Origin: an uncultured Mucilaginibacter sp.
GTDB taxonomy: Bacteria > Bacteroidota > Bacteroidia > Sphingobacteriales > Sphingobacteriaceae
DNA: 64,000 nucleotides
Direction: 5' to 3'
NCBI GenBank assembly: GCA_903891475.1
Contig: CAITEP010000010.1
Span: forward strand, 157,242-221,241
Below, one piece after another: positions 9,084-15,338 of the stretch (the first letter of the stretch is position 1; each line of letters opens with the position of its first letter). The position numbers and the translations under genes are program-made. The notes under the pieces were generated by a model, which saw only the letters and a program-made list of their open reading frames with translations, made no database searches and was not told where the DNA came from.

Positions 9084-9503
9084 TTAATTACCAAAGTATT
9101 CGGCAAAATTATTTTCGGTTTCGTAAAGTTTTACGGAGTGTAAGTAAACCCCTTCGTTTTCTTCAATCGGTGCTTTTAACTGATTAAAAATCTCGATACA
9201 AAGCAACTCGGTCGATGCCATTTTGCCTGCCATAAAATCAACATCTTTATTGATGTTTTTATGGTCGAGCTTTTCAATTACATAATCATTAATAATTACT
9301 TTCAAGTCCTTTAAATCCATGAGGTAGCCGGTGGCAAAAGTAATTTCGCCTTTTACGGTCACAAACAAATCGTAATTATGCCCATGCCAGTTGGGGTTAG
9401 CGCATTTACCAAAAACTTCCTTGTTTTTTTCTTCGCTCCACTCCTCGCGATACATGCGGTGGGCGGCGTTAAAGTGCTCTTTTCGTGTAATATAAATCAT
9501 CAT
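9084..9503 (-). CDS. 6-pyruvoyl-tetrahydropterin synthase / QueD family protein
   Basis: A 139-aa tunnelling-fold pterin enzyme. The zinc ligands are His in EHFNAAHR and the two His of WHGHNY, and the catalytic Cys lies in FGKCANPN. The segments GKCxNPNxHGHNY, LDHKNIN and VKLYETENN match classical 6-pyruvoyl-tetrahydropterin synthases more closely than short QueD proteins, although many bacterial members act as 6-carboxy-tetrahydropterin synthases in queuosine synthesis. ATG 9503 or 9500 is the start; the frame extends further upstream, but a -7-like promoter box lies there. The folE gene follows directly. Family sure, exact product uncertain. Confidence 0.88.
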   Translation of the reverse strand: MMIYITRKEHFNAAHRMYREEWSEEKNKEVFGKCANPNWHGHNYDLFVTVKGEITFATGYLMDLKDLKVIINDYVIEKLDHKNINKDVDFMAGKMASTELLCIEIFNQLKAPIEENEGVYLHSVKLYETENNFAEYFGN

Positions 9504-9517
9504 AATAAATATTGCTG

Positions 9518-9525
9518 CAAATATA
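9518..9525 (-). promoter_or_regulatory. Bacteroidota -7 box (TATATTTG) for the PTPS-like/folE unit
   Basis: Read on the minus strand the sequence is TATATTTG, a full match to TAnnTTTG, ending 14 bases before the ATG at 9503. The transcript would have a very short leader. No clear -33 TTTG is visible. Confidence 0.55.
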
Positions 9526-9579
9526 CAAAACAAAAACAGGGCATATGTTTTATCTTAGTAGTGAAATAATATCAACAAA

Positions 9580-10281
9580 ATGCGCATACTCATTGTTTCT
9601 GCAACCGAACCGGAGGTAGCTCCGCTAAAAGCCGAAGTCGAAAAATTAAATTTGGAGCATGGTCGCGAAGCGTTTAATGCTAAATATCATATTAATAACC
9701 AAACAAATACCTATATAAAGCACCCCGAAATTAGCTTTTTGGTAACAGGAGTAGGTATGGTGGCAATGGCTGTTTGTTTGGGAAAGCACCTGGCCCTAAA
9801 CCAATATGATTTAGCCATCAACCTTGGCATTGCCGGCAGTTTTGACCGAAGTATTACAATTGGAGAGGTAGTTGAAGTAAGTACGGATACCCTATCGGAA
9901 CTGGGAGCCGAAGATGATGAGGTTTTTTTACCGATAGAGGAGCTTGGTTTTAGTCCGGGTTATTATCAATCAAGGGTAAGCTATTCAAATTATGTGAATA
10001 AGCAGGTTTTAAAAAAAGTAACAGCCATAACGGTAAATACGGTACATGGCAACGAGGCATCGATTAAAAAGGTAGTCGACCGCCTTAACCCACAACTAGA
10101 GAGCATGGAAGGAGCCGCGTTTTTTTATGCTTGCGAGGAATATGTATTGCCATGCTTGCAAATCAGAGCGGTGTCAAATTATGTGGAGAAGCGCAATCGG
10201 GCCAATTGGGATATACCACTTGCTATAAAAAATCTGAATAACTTTGCGATTGAAATGGTGAAGTCGATAGATTTGGCTTAA
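9580..10281 (+). CDS. mqnB: Futalosine hydrolase
   Basis: MqnB cleaves futalosine to dehypoxanthine futalosine and hypoxanthine in the alternative (futalosine) route to menaquinone. The 233-aa protein has the nucleosidase fold: ILIVSATEPEVAPL at the N-terminus, the GVGMVAMAVCLGKHL and NLGIAGSF phosphate/ribose region, and ESMEGAAFFYAC with the conserved Glu, then AVSNYVEKRNRANWD, which is typical of futalosine hydrolases rather than MTA/SAH nucleosidases. It stands divergent from the PTPS-like gene and 38 bp upstream of mqnD, which supports the pathway assignment. Confidence 0.93.
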   Translation: MRILIVSATEPEVAPLKAEVEKLNLEHGREAFNAKYHINNQTNTYIKHPEISFLVTGVGMVAMAVCLGKHLALNQYDLAINLGIAGSFDRSITIGEVVEVSTDTLSELGAEDDEVFLPIEELGFSPGYYQSRVSYSNYVNKQVLKKVTAITVNTVHGNEASIKKVVDRLNPQLESMEGAAFFYACEEYVLPCLQIRAVSNYVEKRNRANWDIPLAIKNLNNFAIEMVKSIDLA

Positions 10282-10298
10282 TAAACACCGGTGTTTAT
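10281..10298. repeat. 18-bp perfect palindrome between mqnB and mqnD
   Basis: ATAAACACCGGTGTTTAT is a perfect palindrome without a spacer. Its first base is the last base of the mqnB stop codon, and it fills half of the 38-bp gap to mqnD. The lack of a loop suits a dimeric DNA-binding protein better than an RNA hairpin, but its role is unknown. Confidence 0.7.
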
Positions 10299-10319
10299 AA
10301 AATATCAGCAAACAACAAC

Positions 10320-11192
10320 ATGAAGCTCACTCTAGGTTTTTCTCCCTGCCCTAATGATACCTTTATTTTTGATGCCCTCATCCACCATAAAATTGATACC
10401 GAAGGGTTGGAGTTTGAGGTTTTTTACGACGATGTAGAAACCCTGAACCAAAAAGCCATGCGCCAAGCATTGGATATTACCAAACTAAGCTACCATGCTT
10501 TTGCCTACGTTACCAAAAATTATGCTTTGTTAGATTCAGGCAGCGCGTTAGGCTTCGGTGTTGGACCAATGTTGATTTGTAAAGCCGACCCAAATGAAAT
10601 ACACACACAACTTTCAACCCACAACCCACAACTAAAAATAGGTATTCCCGGCAAATACACCACTGCCAATTTTTTATTAGGATTGGCCTTCCCAAATGCG
10701 ACCAATAAAGTGGAATTAGTTTTTTCGGATATTGAAGACGCTGTTTTGGAAGGCAGGGTTGATGCCGGACTGATTATCCACGAAAACCGTTTCACCTACC
10801 AAAACAAGGGACTAAAAAAAATAATTGACCTTGGCGATTATTGGGAACAGCTAACGGGTTGCGCCATACCCTTAGGCGGCATTGTAGTAAACCGTGCCTT
10901 GCCGCTGGATATTCAACATAAAATAAATAGGGTGTTGCGTAGTTCGGTGGAGTTTGCTTTCGCGAACCCAAAATCGGGCTTGGATTATATACGCTCGCAT
11001 GCGCAGGAAATGAGTGAAGAGGTAATGTATAAACACATTGATTTATATGTAAACAAATATTCGGTTGATTTGGGTATTGAAGGTAAAAAAGCCATCAAAC
11101 TGCTTTTCGATACCGCTTTGGAAAAGAAGATTATCCCCGAAATAACGGAAGAAATTTTCTTGAACCCGATGGTTGCCGAACCAATAAAATAA
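10320..11192 (+). CDS. mqnD: 1,4-dihydroxy-6-naphthoate synthase
   Basis: MqnD converts cyclic dehypoxanthine futalosine to 1,4-dihydroxy-6-naphthoate in futalosine-pathway menaquinone synthesis. The 290-aa protein has the family start LGFSPCPNDTFIFDALIHHKID, the SYHAFAYV and GFGVGPMLI segments, GIPGKYTTANFLLGLAFP and the DAGLIIHENRFTY motif, and has a periplasmic-binding-protein-like fold but no signal peptide. Residues 95-106 (HTQLSTHNPQLK) sit in a surface loop before the IGIPGK strand and are encoded by a low-complexity repeat that recurs elsewhere in the window. It follows mqnB; mqnA, mqnC and mqnE are not in the window. Confidence 0.94.
   Translation: MKLTLGFSPCPNDTFIFDALIHHKIDTEGLEFEVFYDDVETLNQKAMRQALDITKLSYHAFAYVTKNYALLDSGSALGFGVGPMLICKADPNEIHTQLSTHNPQLKIGIPGKYTTANFLLGLAFPNATNKVELVFSDIEDAVLEGRVDAGLIIHENRFTYQNKGLKKIIDLGDYWEQLTGCAIPLGGIVVNRALPLDIQHKINRVLRSSVEFAFANPKSGLDYIRSHAQEMSEEVMYKHIDLYVNKYSVDLGIEGKKAIKLLFDTALEKKIIPEITEEIFLNPMVAEPIK
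10601..10634 (+). repeat. CAACCC/ACAAC low-complexity repeat inside mqnD
   Basis: A stretch built from ACAAC, TTCAAC and CCCACAAC units lies inside mqnD without breaking the frame, and encodes STHNPQL. The same kind of sequence, in the same reading frame, encodes STHNLQP in the N-terminus of the 3-methyladenine glycosylase gene at 14450-14480. Confidence 0.65.
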
Positions 11193-11293
11193 AAACAAAG
11201 CAGAAAAAACCTAACCTTGCCTACTAAAAACTACATTTGCAACGTAATTGCAATTTTGAATGAATTATTCAAAGGCGCAAATAATCAAGAAAT

Positions 11294-11998
11294 GTGAATA
11301 AGATAGAAGATTTTATAGAAGGACAATTGCTATTGGTAAACAAGCCATACAAATGGACCAGCTTTGATGTAGTAGGTAAATTGCGTAACGCGTTTAAGCC
11401 CCTTAAATTAAAAGTTGGACATGCCGGCACACTCGACCCATTGGCTACCGGTTTGCTCATTATTTGTACCGGCAAAATGACGAAGCTGATTGATAGTTAT
11501 CAATCGCAAGACAAGGAATACACCGGAACAATGGTTTTGGGAGCCACCACCCCCTCCTACGATTTGGAAACGGAGGTTGACCAAAAGTTTGATATTTCGC
11601 AGATTAGCGAAGCGCAAATAAAAAACACCTGCAACCAGTTTACGGGCGATATTCAACAATACCCACCCGCCCATTCGGCTATAAAAATTGATGGCGAACG
11701 CTTATACGAAAAAGCCCGCAGAGGTGAGGAGGTGGAGTTGCGCTTGCGGAATGTAACCATAGCCGAATTTGAGATTACCGAAATAAACCTGCCCGAAATA
11801 AGTTTTAGGGTAAAATGTAGCAAAGGCACCTATATACGCTCGTTGGTGAATGATTTTGGTAAGGCGTTGAACAATGGCGCTTACCTTTCAAAATTAAGAC
11901 GAACCAAAAGCGGCGAATATGCCATTGAAAACGCCAGCGAAGTAATGGAACTGGTGAACCATATTAGAGAATTAAAAGCAATTGCTATTACAGAATAA
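11294..11998 (+). CDS. truB: tRNA pseudouridine(55) synthase
   Basis: TruB makes pseudouridine 55 in the T-loop of tRNAs. The 234-aa protein contains LLLVNKPYKWTSFDVV, the catalytic Asp in GHAGTLDPLATGLL, the YDLETEVDQ segment, the motif PPAHSAIKIDGERLYEKAR and the KCSKGTYIRSL motif. It is shorter than E. coli TruB because it lacks a long C-terminal PUA domain, as is common in Bacteroidota. The start is GTG at 11294; an ATG two bases earlier is followed at once by TGA, so GTG is the only reasonable start. ribF follows 17 bp downstream, the usual truB-ribF arrangement. Confidence 0.96.
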   Translation: MNKIEDFIEGQLLLVNKPYKWTSFDVVGKLRNAFKPLKLKVGHAGTLDPLATGLLIICTGKMTKLIDSYQSQDKEYTGTMVLGATTPSYDLETEVDQKFDISQISEAQIKNTCNQFTGDIQQYPPAHSAIKIDGERLYEKARRGEEVELRLRNVTIAEFEITEINLPEISFRVKCSKGTYIRSLVNDFGKALNNGAYLSKLRRTKSGEYAIENASEVMELVNHIRELKAIAITE

Positions 11999-12015
11999 AA
12001 AAGCCTAAAAGCGTT

Positions 12016-12948
12016 ATGCGCATATACCACCATATAAACGATTTTACCCCCCTAAAAAACGCGGTTGTTACTATTGGGACTTTTGATGGGGTGCATTTGG
12101 GGCACCAAAAAATTATTGCTGGTATAAGGGAACTAGCCGAAGAGGTAGGTGGCGAAACGGTTTTGCTTACCTTTTTTCCGCACCCCAGAATGATTTTAAA
12201 ACCAGAGGACGAAAGTCTGAAAATGATTAATACGATTGCTGAGAAAGCAGAACTACTAGATAAATTGGGAATTGATAACCTGATTATTACCCCCTTCTCG
12301 CGCGATTTCTCTAATCAAACGGCCGAGGAGTATATCAGGGAGGTATTGGTAAACAAAATAGGCACCAAAAAAATTGTAATCGGGTACGACCATCGTTTTG
12401 GAAAAGACCGCCAAGGTGGATTGGAAGAATTGCAACACTTGAGCCAACCCTATGGCTTTGAGGTGTACGAAATTCCTGAACAAGACATTAACGAAGTAGC
12501 TATTAGCTCCACCCGGATACGTGAGGCATTGCTGGCAGGAAATATTGAATTGGCTAACCAATTTTTAGGCTATCCGTTTTATATAACAGGTAAAGTAATA
12601 AAAGGCGACCAAATTGGACGCAAAATAGGCTTCCCCACAGCTAATATTGTGGTGGAAGAAAGGTATAAGCTTATACCATCGGATGGTATTTATTCGGTAA
12701 AGGTTAAGATTGGCTTTGAAACATTTTTTGGCATGGGTTACATAGGTTCCCGACCAACCGTTATGGGCCAAACCCGCAATATTGAGGTAAACCTGTTTAA
12801 TTTTGATACCGAAATTTATAACCAAACCGTACAAATTGAATTTTACAACTTTATACGTGGCGATAGCAAATTTGAGGGACTGGATGCGTTAAAGGCACAA
12901 ATAGCTAAAGACAAAATTGCGGTGCAAACTATTTTTGGGTTGATTTAA
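12016..12948 (+). CDS. ribF: Bifunctional riboflavin kinase / FAD synthetase
   Basis: RibF phosphorylates riboflavin to FMN and adenylates FMN to FAD. The 310-aa protein has an N-terminal nucleotidyltransferase domain (VVTIGTFDGVHLGHQKII, then VIGYDHRFGKDRQG and ISSTRIREALLAGN) and a C-terminal riboflavin kinase domain (about 180-310) with GRKIGFPTANI and the GIYSVKV segment. Length and domain order are standard. It lies 17 bp after truB and is probably cotranscribed. No FMN riboswitch is visible upstream. Confidence 0.96.
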   Translation: MRIYHHINDFTPLKNAVVTIGTFDGVHLGHQKIIAGIRELAEEVGGETVLLTFFPHPRMILKPEDESLKMINTIAEKAELLDKLGIDNLIITPFSRDFSNQTAEEYIREVLVNKIGTKKIVIGYDHRFGKDRQGGLEELQHLSQPYGFEVYEIPEQDINEVAISSTRIREALLAGNIELANQFLGYPFYITGKVIKGDQIGRKIGFPTANIVVEERYKLIPSDGIYSVKVKIGFETFFGMGYIGSRPTVMGQTRNIEVNLFNFDTEIYNQTVQIEFYNFIRGDSKFEGLDALKAQIAKDKIAVQTIFGLI

Positions 12949-12961
12949 ATTATAGCGACAA

Positions 12962-13330
12962 CTAATAATCGCCGATTTCCAGCAACTCCATTTTATTACC
13001 AAAGGGGTCTAAAAACGCGAAGCGGATACGACCGGGCAGATAGGGTTCTTCTATTATAGGTATTCCTATACTTTCCAAATAGGTACGCGTTTCAACCAGA
13101 TTTTCAATTTGCATGGCGGTATGTCTGCGTGTTTTGCCGGTTGGTTGCTCTACCCCTATATGCAGTTGGATATCGCCCATTTTAAACCAGTAGCCTTTGC
13201 TGCCATCCAATTCTTTTGGGCGTTCAATTAATTGCAAGCCAATAACATCGGCATAAAAACTTTTAGCCTCGGCCAATCTTTCGGGCGGTACACAAATATG
13301 TACATGGTCGGCACGCAAAAAATTTATCAT
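12962..13330 (-). CDS. VOC (glyoxalase/bleomycin resistance) family protein
   Basis: A 122-aa single-domain vicinal-oxygen-chelate protein. It shows the paired beta-alpha-beta-beta-beta modules: DHVHICVPPERLAEAKSFY, then GYWFKMGDIQLHIGVEQ, HTAMQIENLVETRTYL and FLDPFGNKMELLEI. Putative metal ligands are His in DHVHI and Glu in MELLEI. It overlaps the upstream VOC gene by 4 bp (ATGA), so the two are translationally coupled, which suggests a shared role. The substrate is not evident. It is convergent with ribF (13-bp gap). Confidence 0.85.
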   Translation of the reverse strand: MINFLRADHVHICVPPERLAEAKSFYADVIGLQLIERPKELDGSKGYWFKMGDIQLHIGVEQPTGKTRRHTAMQIENLVETRTYLESIGIPIIEEPYLPGRIRFAFLDPFGNKMELLEIGDY

Positions 13331-13707
13331 ACTACGTCTTCCGCAAAAGTGAGTACATAGCCATTATTATCAACAATTGAAAATTCAATGGCACCATAGA
13401 AGGTAGTTTCCAAAGGCTTTAAAATGGTCACCTTATCCTTCAAGCCATCAAAAAAAGTATGAATGTTTTTCAATTTGATATATAGCAATTGCGAAGCTCC
13501 ATTAGTTCGTTGTATTTCGGGCAAATCATTACCTAAACTTTCAAAAGTTTGAAACATCATGGTTACGCCCCCATTTTGTAGCATGGCCCAAACCAAATCG
13601 GTACCCGTTTCGGGAACCGTCAAAACAACTTCAAAACCCAATACCTTATAAAAGGCGATGGTTTTTTGCATATCCTCTACAAAAATATTGGGCGATAAAC
13701 TTTCCAT
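13327..13707 (-). CDS. VOC (glyoxalase-like) family protein
   Basis: A 126-aa VOC-fold protein starting MESLSPNIFVEDMQKTIAFYKVLGFEVV, with the second module from about residue 75 (GASQLLYIKLKNIHTFFDGL) and a C-terminal VDNNGYVLTFAEDV strand. The first canonical ligand position is Asn rather than His, so catalysis may be lost or altered. It is the first gene of a two-gene unit with the adjoining VOC gene, and its 5' side faces the tetranucleotide-phased array at 13806-13949. Confidence 0.82.
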   Translation of the reverse strand: MESLSPNIFVEDMQKTIAFYKVLGFEVVLTVPETGTDLVWAMLQNGGVTMMFQTFESLGNDLPEIQRTNGASQLLYIKLKNIHTFFDGLKDKVTILKPLETTFYGAIEFSIVDNNGYVLTFAEDVV

Positions 13708-13805
13708 ATCAAATTAAAATTAGGAAGTAAATTTATTTCTATTTTCGGAAACCCAATCAAATAATTAAAAACAATACAACAGTACATCAAAAAATAGACT
13801 ATCGA

Positions 13806-13949
13806 TATTAAATAAATCAACAAACAACCCAATCAATAAGTTAATAATTCAGTCCATCAATAAATAAGCGAATAAATCAACGATTCAATAAATCAATAAA
13901 TAAACGAATAACCCAATCAATAAATCACTCAATCAGTAAATCAATAAAT
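13806..13949 (+). repeat. Degenerate tetranucleotide-phased array, about 35 units
   Basis: From 13810 to 13949 the sequence can be cut into 35 consecutive 4-mers, mostly AAAT or CAAT. All 35 end in T or C, and 34 have A at the second place. The array carries no reading frame and ends inside the start codon of the AhpD-like gene: the last unit AAAT supplies the AT of ATG. The upstream 13752-13805 sequence is similar in composition but does not hold the phase. Confidence 0.8.
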
Positions 13950-14289
13950 GAAATTAATAGACGAATTTGAAACCTATCGTACTAAAATGAACGATCGGAT
14001 AATGGAAACAGCCAACACAAATATCAAACGGTTTTTCGCGCTTGATACCACTACCTATGCCGAAGGCGCATTGGATGTAAAAACCAAGGAAATGCTTGGT
14101 TTGGTAGCTTCCATGGTTTTGCGTTGCGATGATTGCATTAAATATCACCTGGGTAAATGCCATGAAGCAGGGGTAAATCATGATGAAATAAACGAAGTGT
14201 TTATGATCGCCAACTTGGTAGGCGGCTCCATTGTAATTCCGCATTACCGAAGAGCGGTTGAGTATTGGGATGAGCTAAGTATGTTGTAA
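13948..14289 (+). CDS. Carboxymuconolactone decarboxylase (AhpD-like) family protein
   Basis: A 113-aa AhpD-like all-alpha protein. The redox motif is C60-D-D-C63 with His67 three residues on (CxxC-x3-H), as in alkylhydroperoxidase-type members of the carboxymuconolactone decarboxylase family, so peroxidase or thiol-disulfide activity is more likely than decarboxylation. The usual segments KTKEMLGLVASMVLRC, KCHEAGVNHDEINEVFMIAN and GGSIVIPHYRRAVEY are present. The region just upstream is the 4-bp-phased array, so no ordinary ribosome binding site is seen. Its stop codon TAA is the first three bases of a 14-bp tandem repeat. Confidence 0.9.
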   Translation: MKLIDEFETYRTKMNDRIMETANTNIKRFFALDTTTYAEGALDVKTKEMLGLVASMVLRCDDCIKYHLGKCHEAGVNHDEINEVFMIANLVGGSIVIPHYRRAVEYWDELSML

Positions 14290-14314
14290 GTTGAAGGTTG
14301 TAAGTTGAAGGTTG
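14287..14314. repeat. Two tandem copies of TAAGTTGAAGGTTG
   Basis: TAAGTTGAAGGTTG occurs at 14287-14300 and again, perfectly, at 14301-14314. The first three bases are the stop codon of the AhpD-like gene. On the other strand it reads CAACCTTCAACTTA, the same family as the repeats in mqnD and in the 3-methyladenine glycosylase gene. Confidence 0.85.
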
Positions 14315-14432
14315 CTGGTATGAGTTTAAGGGGCTTAAGGCTGGGTGATTTTTTATCCTTTTAAATAATGACTGCGCTTAATTTCATTTCATTTTTTAAT
14401 AATTTTACCAAACACTAAAACTCCCAAAAGCG

Positions 14433-15083
14433 ATGCAAACCTCCCCAGACCCACAACCTTCAACGCACAACCTGCAACCCAACGGCAACCCACAACCTCA
14501 AGAAACCTACAACGGACAACCCGCAACTTACAACACACCAAAGCGGTGTCATTGGCTGGGCAACGATGCCCTCTATATAAAATACCATGATGAAGAATGG
14601 GGAAAGGAAGTGCATGACGACAAGCTGTTTTTTGAGTTTTTGATACTCGAATCAGCACAGGCGGGTTTAAGTTGGATTACCATACTGCGCCGTCGTGAAG
14701 GATATCGAAAAGCATTCGCCAATTTTGAGGTGCAAAAAGTAGCTACTTTTAATGAAGATGATGTAGCGCGCCTCTTGGCTGATGAAGGCATTATTCGCAA
14801 TAAGCTAAAAATAAACGCGGCCATAAAAAACGCCCAATTATTTATAGCCATACAACAGGAGTATGGCTCGTTCAATAATTATTTATACGGCTTTATGCCC
14901 GATGGGAAGCCCATTATTAACCATCCGGAAAAAAGTCCGGTAAGCAGCCCAGAGTCCGACGCTATCAGCAAAGACATGAAAAAAAGAGGCTTCAAGTTTT
15001 TTGGCACCACCATTTGCTACGCCTACATGCAAGCCACCGGCATGGTAAACGACCATTTACCTGATTGTGATTTTAGGGGTTGA
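14433..15083 (+). CDS. tag: DNA-3-methyladenine glycosylase I with repeat-encoded N-terminal extension
   Basis: TagA removes 3-methyladenine from alkylated DNA. The catalytic part starts at residue 38 (RCHWLGNDALYIKYHDEEWG). Zinc-site residues are kept: Cys39 and His52 (13 apart, as Cys4/His17 in E. coli Tag) and the C-terminal HLPDC (His-x3-Cys). AGLSWITILRRREGYRKAF and GFKFFGTTICYAYMQATGMVNDH are also diagnostic. Family members are about 185-190 aa; this one is 216 aa because about 36 Pro/Gln/Asn/Thr-rich residues precede the core, encoded by ACAACC-type repeat. No ATG exists between 14433 and the core, so the extension is probably translated. The stop codon lies within an inverted copy of the repeat. 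Confidence 0.92.
   Translation: MQTSPDPQPSTHNLQPNGNPQPQETYNGQPATYNTPKRCHWLGNDALYIKYHDEEWGKEVHDDKLFFEFLILESAQAGLSWITILRRREGYRKAFANFEVQKVATFNEDDVARLLADEGIIRNKLKINAAIKNAQLFIAIQQEYGSFNNYLYGFMPDGKPIINHPEKSPVSSPESDAISKDMKKRGFKFFGTTICYAYMQATGMVNDHLPDCDFRG
14447..14540 (+). repeat. ACAACC-type low-complexity repeat in the 5' end of tag
   Basis: About 90 bases made of degenerate CAACCTTCAACGCA, CACAACCTGCAACC and CTACAACGGACAACC-like units. It encodes residues 6-36 of the glycosylase, a Pro, Gln, Asn and Thr-rich segment outside the conserved domain. Confidence 0.75.
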
Positions 15084-15094
15084 AGGTCGTAAAC
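15078..15094 (-). repeat. Single inverted copy of the CAACCTTCAAC repeat at the tag stop codon
   Basis: GGTTGAAGGTCGTAAAC contains the tag stop TGA and matches the TTGAAGGTTGTAAG core of 14287-14314 with one substitution (GTCG for GTTG). Confidence 0.6.
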
Positions 15095-15338
15095 TTTAAA
15101 ATATCTTTTGTAAAGAGGAGTTATAACAAAGAAACAATCTCAAGGAACCTCATTTTAAAAGTCTCTCCGCTGGCTAGCGGAAAATTACTCACCTGTGTTT
15201 ATTTTTATTGGTGTTCATGAATGCTCCGCAATTTAGAGGGGGCTTATTATTTCCCCAAATTTTTCTAATTTCGTTAATAAGCATATATCTTGCATAACCT
15301 AATTACTACAAGGTAAACAGCTTCAATATTGTTATAAC
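15084..15338. other. Intergenic region upstream of polA
   Basis: No gene is visible. Around 15161-15172 a short hairpin CCGCT-GGCT-AGCGG follows AGTCTCT, and ATTTAGAGGGGGCTT follows at 15228-15244. Together these look like a split copy of a palindromic dispersed repeat common in Bacteroidota genomes, but this is a memory-based impression. Confidence 0.35.

Noticed and set aside
11999..12015. FMN riboswitch upstream of ribF
   Set aside because: The truB-ribF gap is only 17 bp and holds no structured element.
13752..13949. Possible CRISPR array
   Set aside because: The units are 4 bp without longer conserved repeats or unique spacers, and there are no cas genes.
14433..14545. Frameshift or misassigned start in tag
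   Set aside because: The frame is open and contains no later ATG before the conserved core; the extra residues are explained by the repeat.
14389..14658. An 89-aa minus-strand ORF opposite the tag N-terminus
   Set aside because: It is a frame shadow of the repeat and of tag; its sequence resembles no protein and changes with the repeat.
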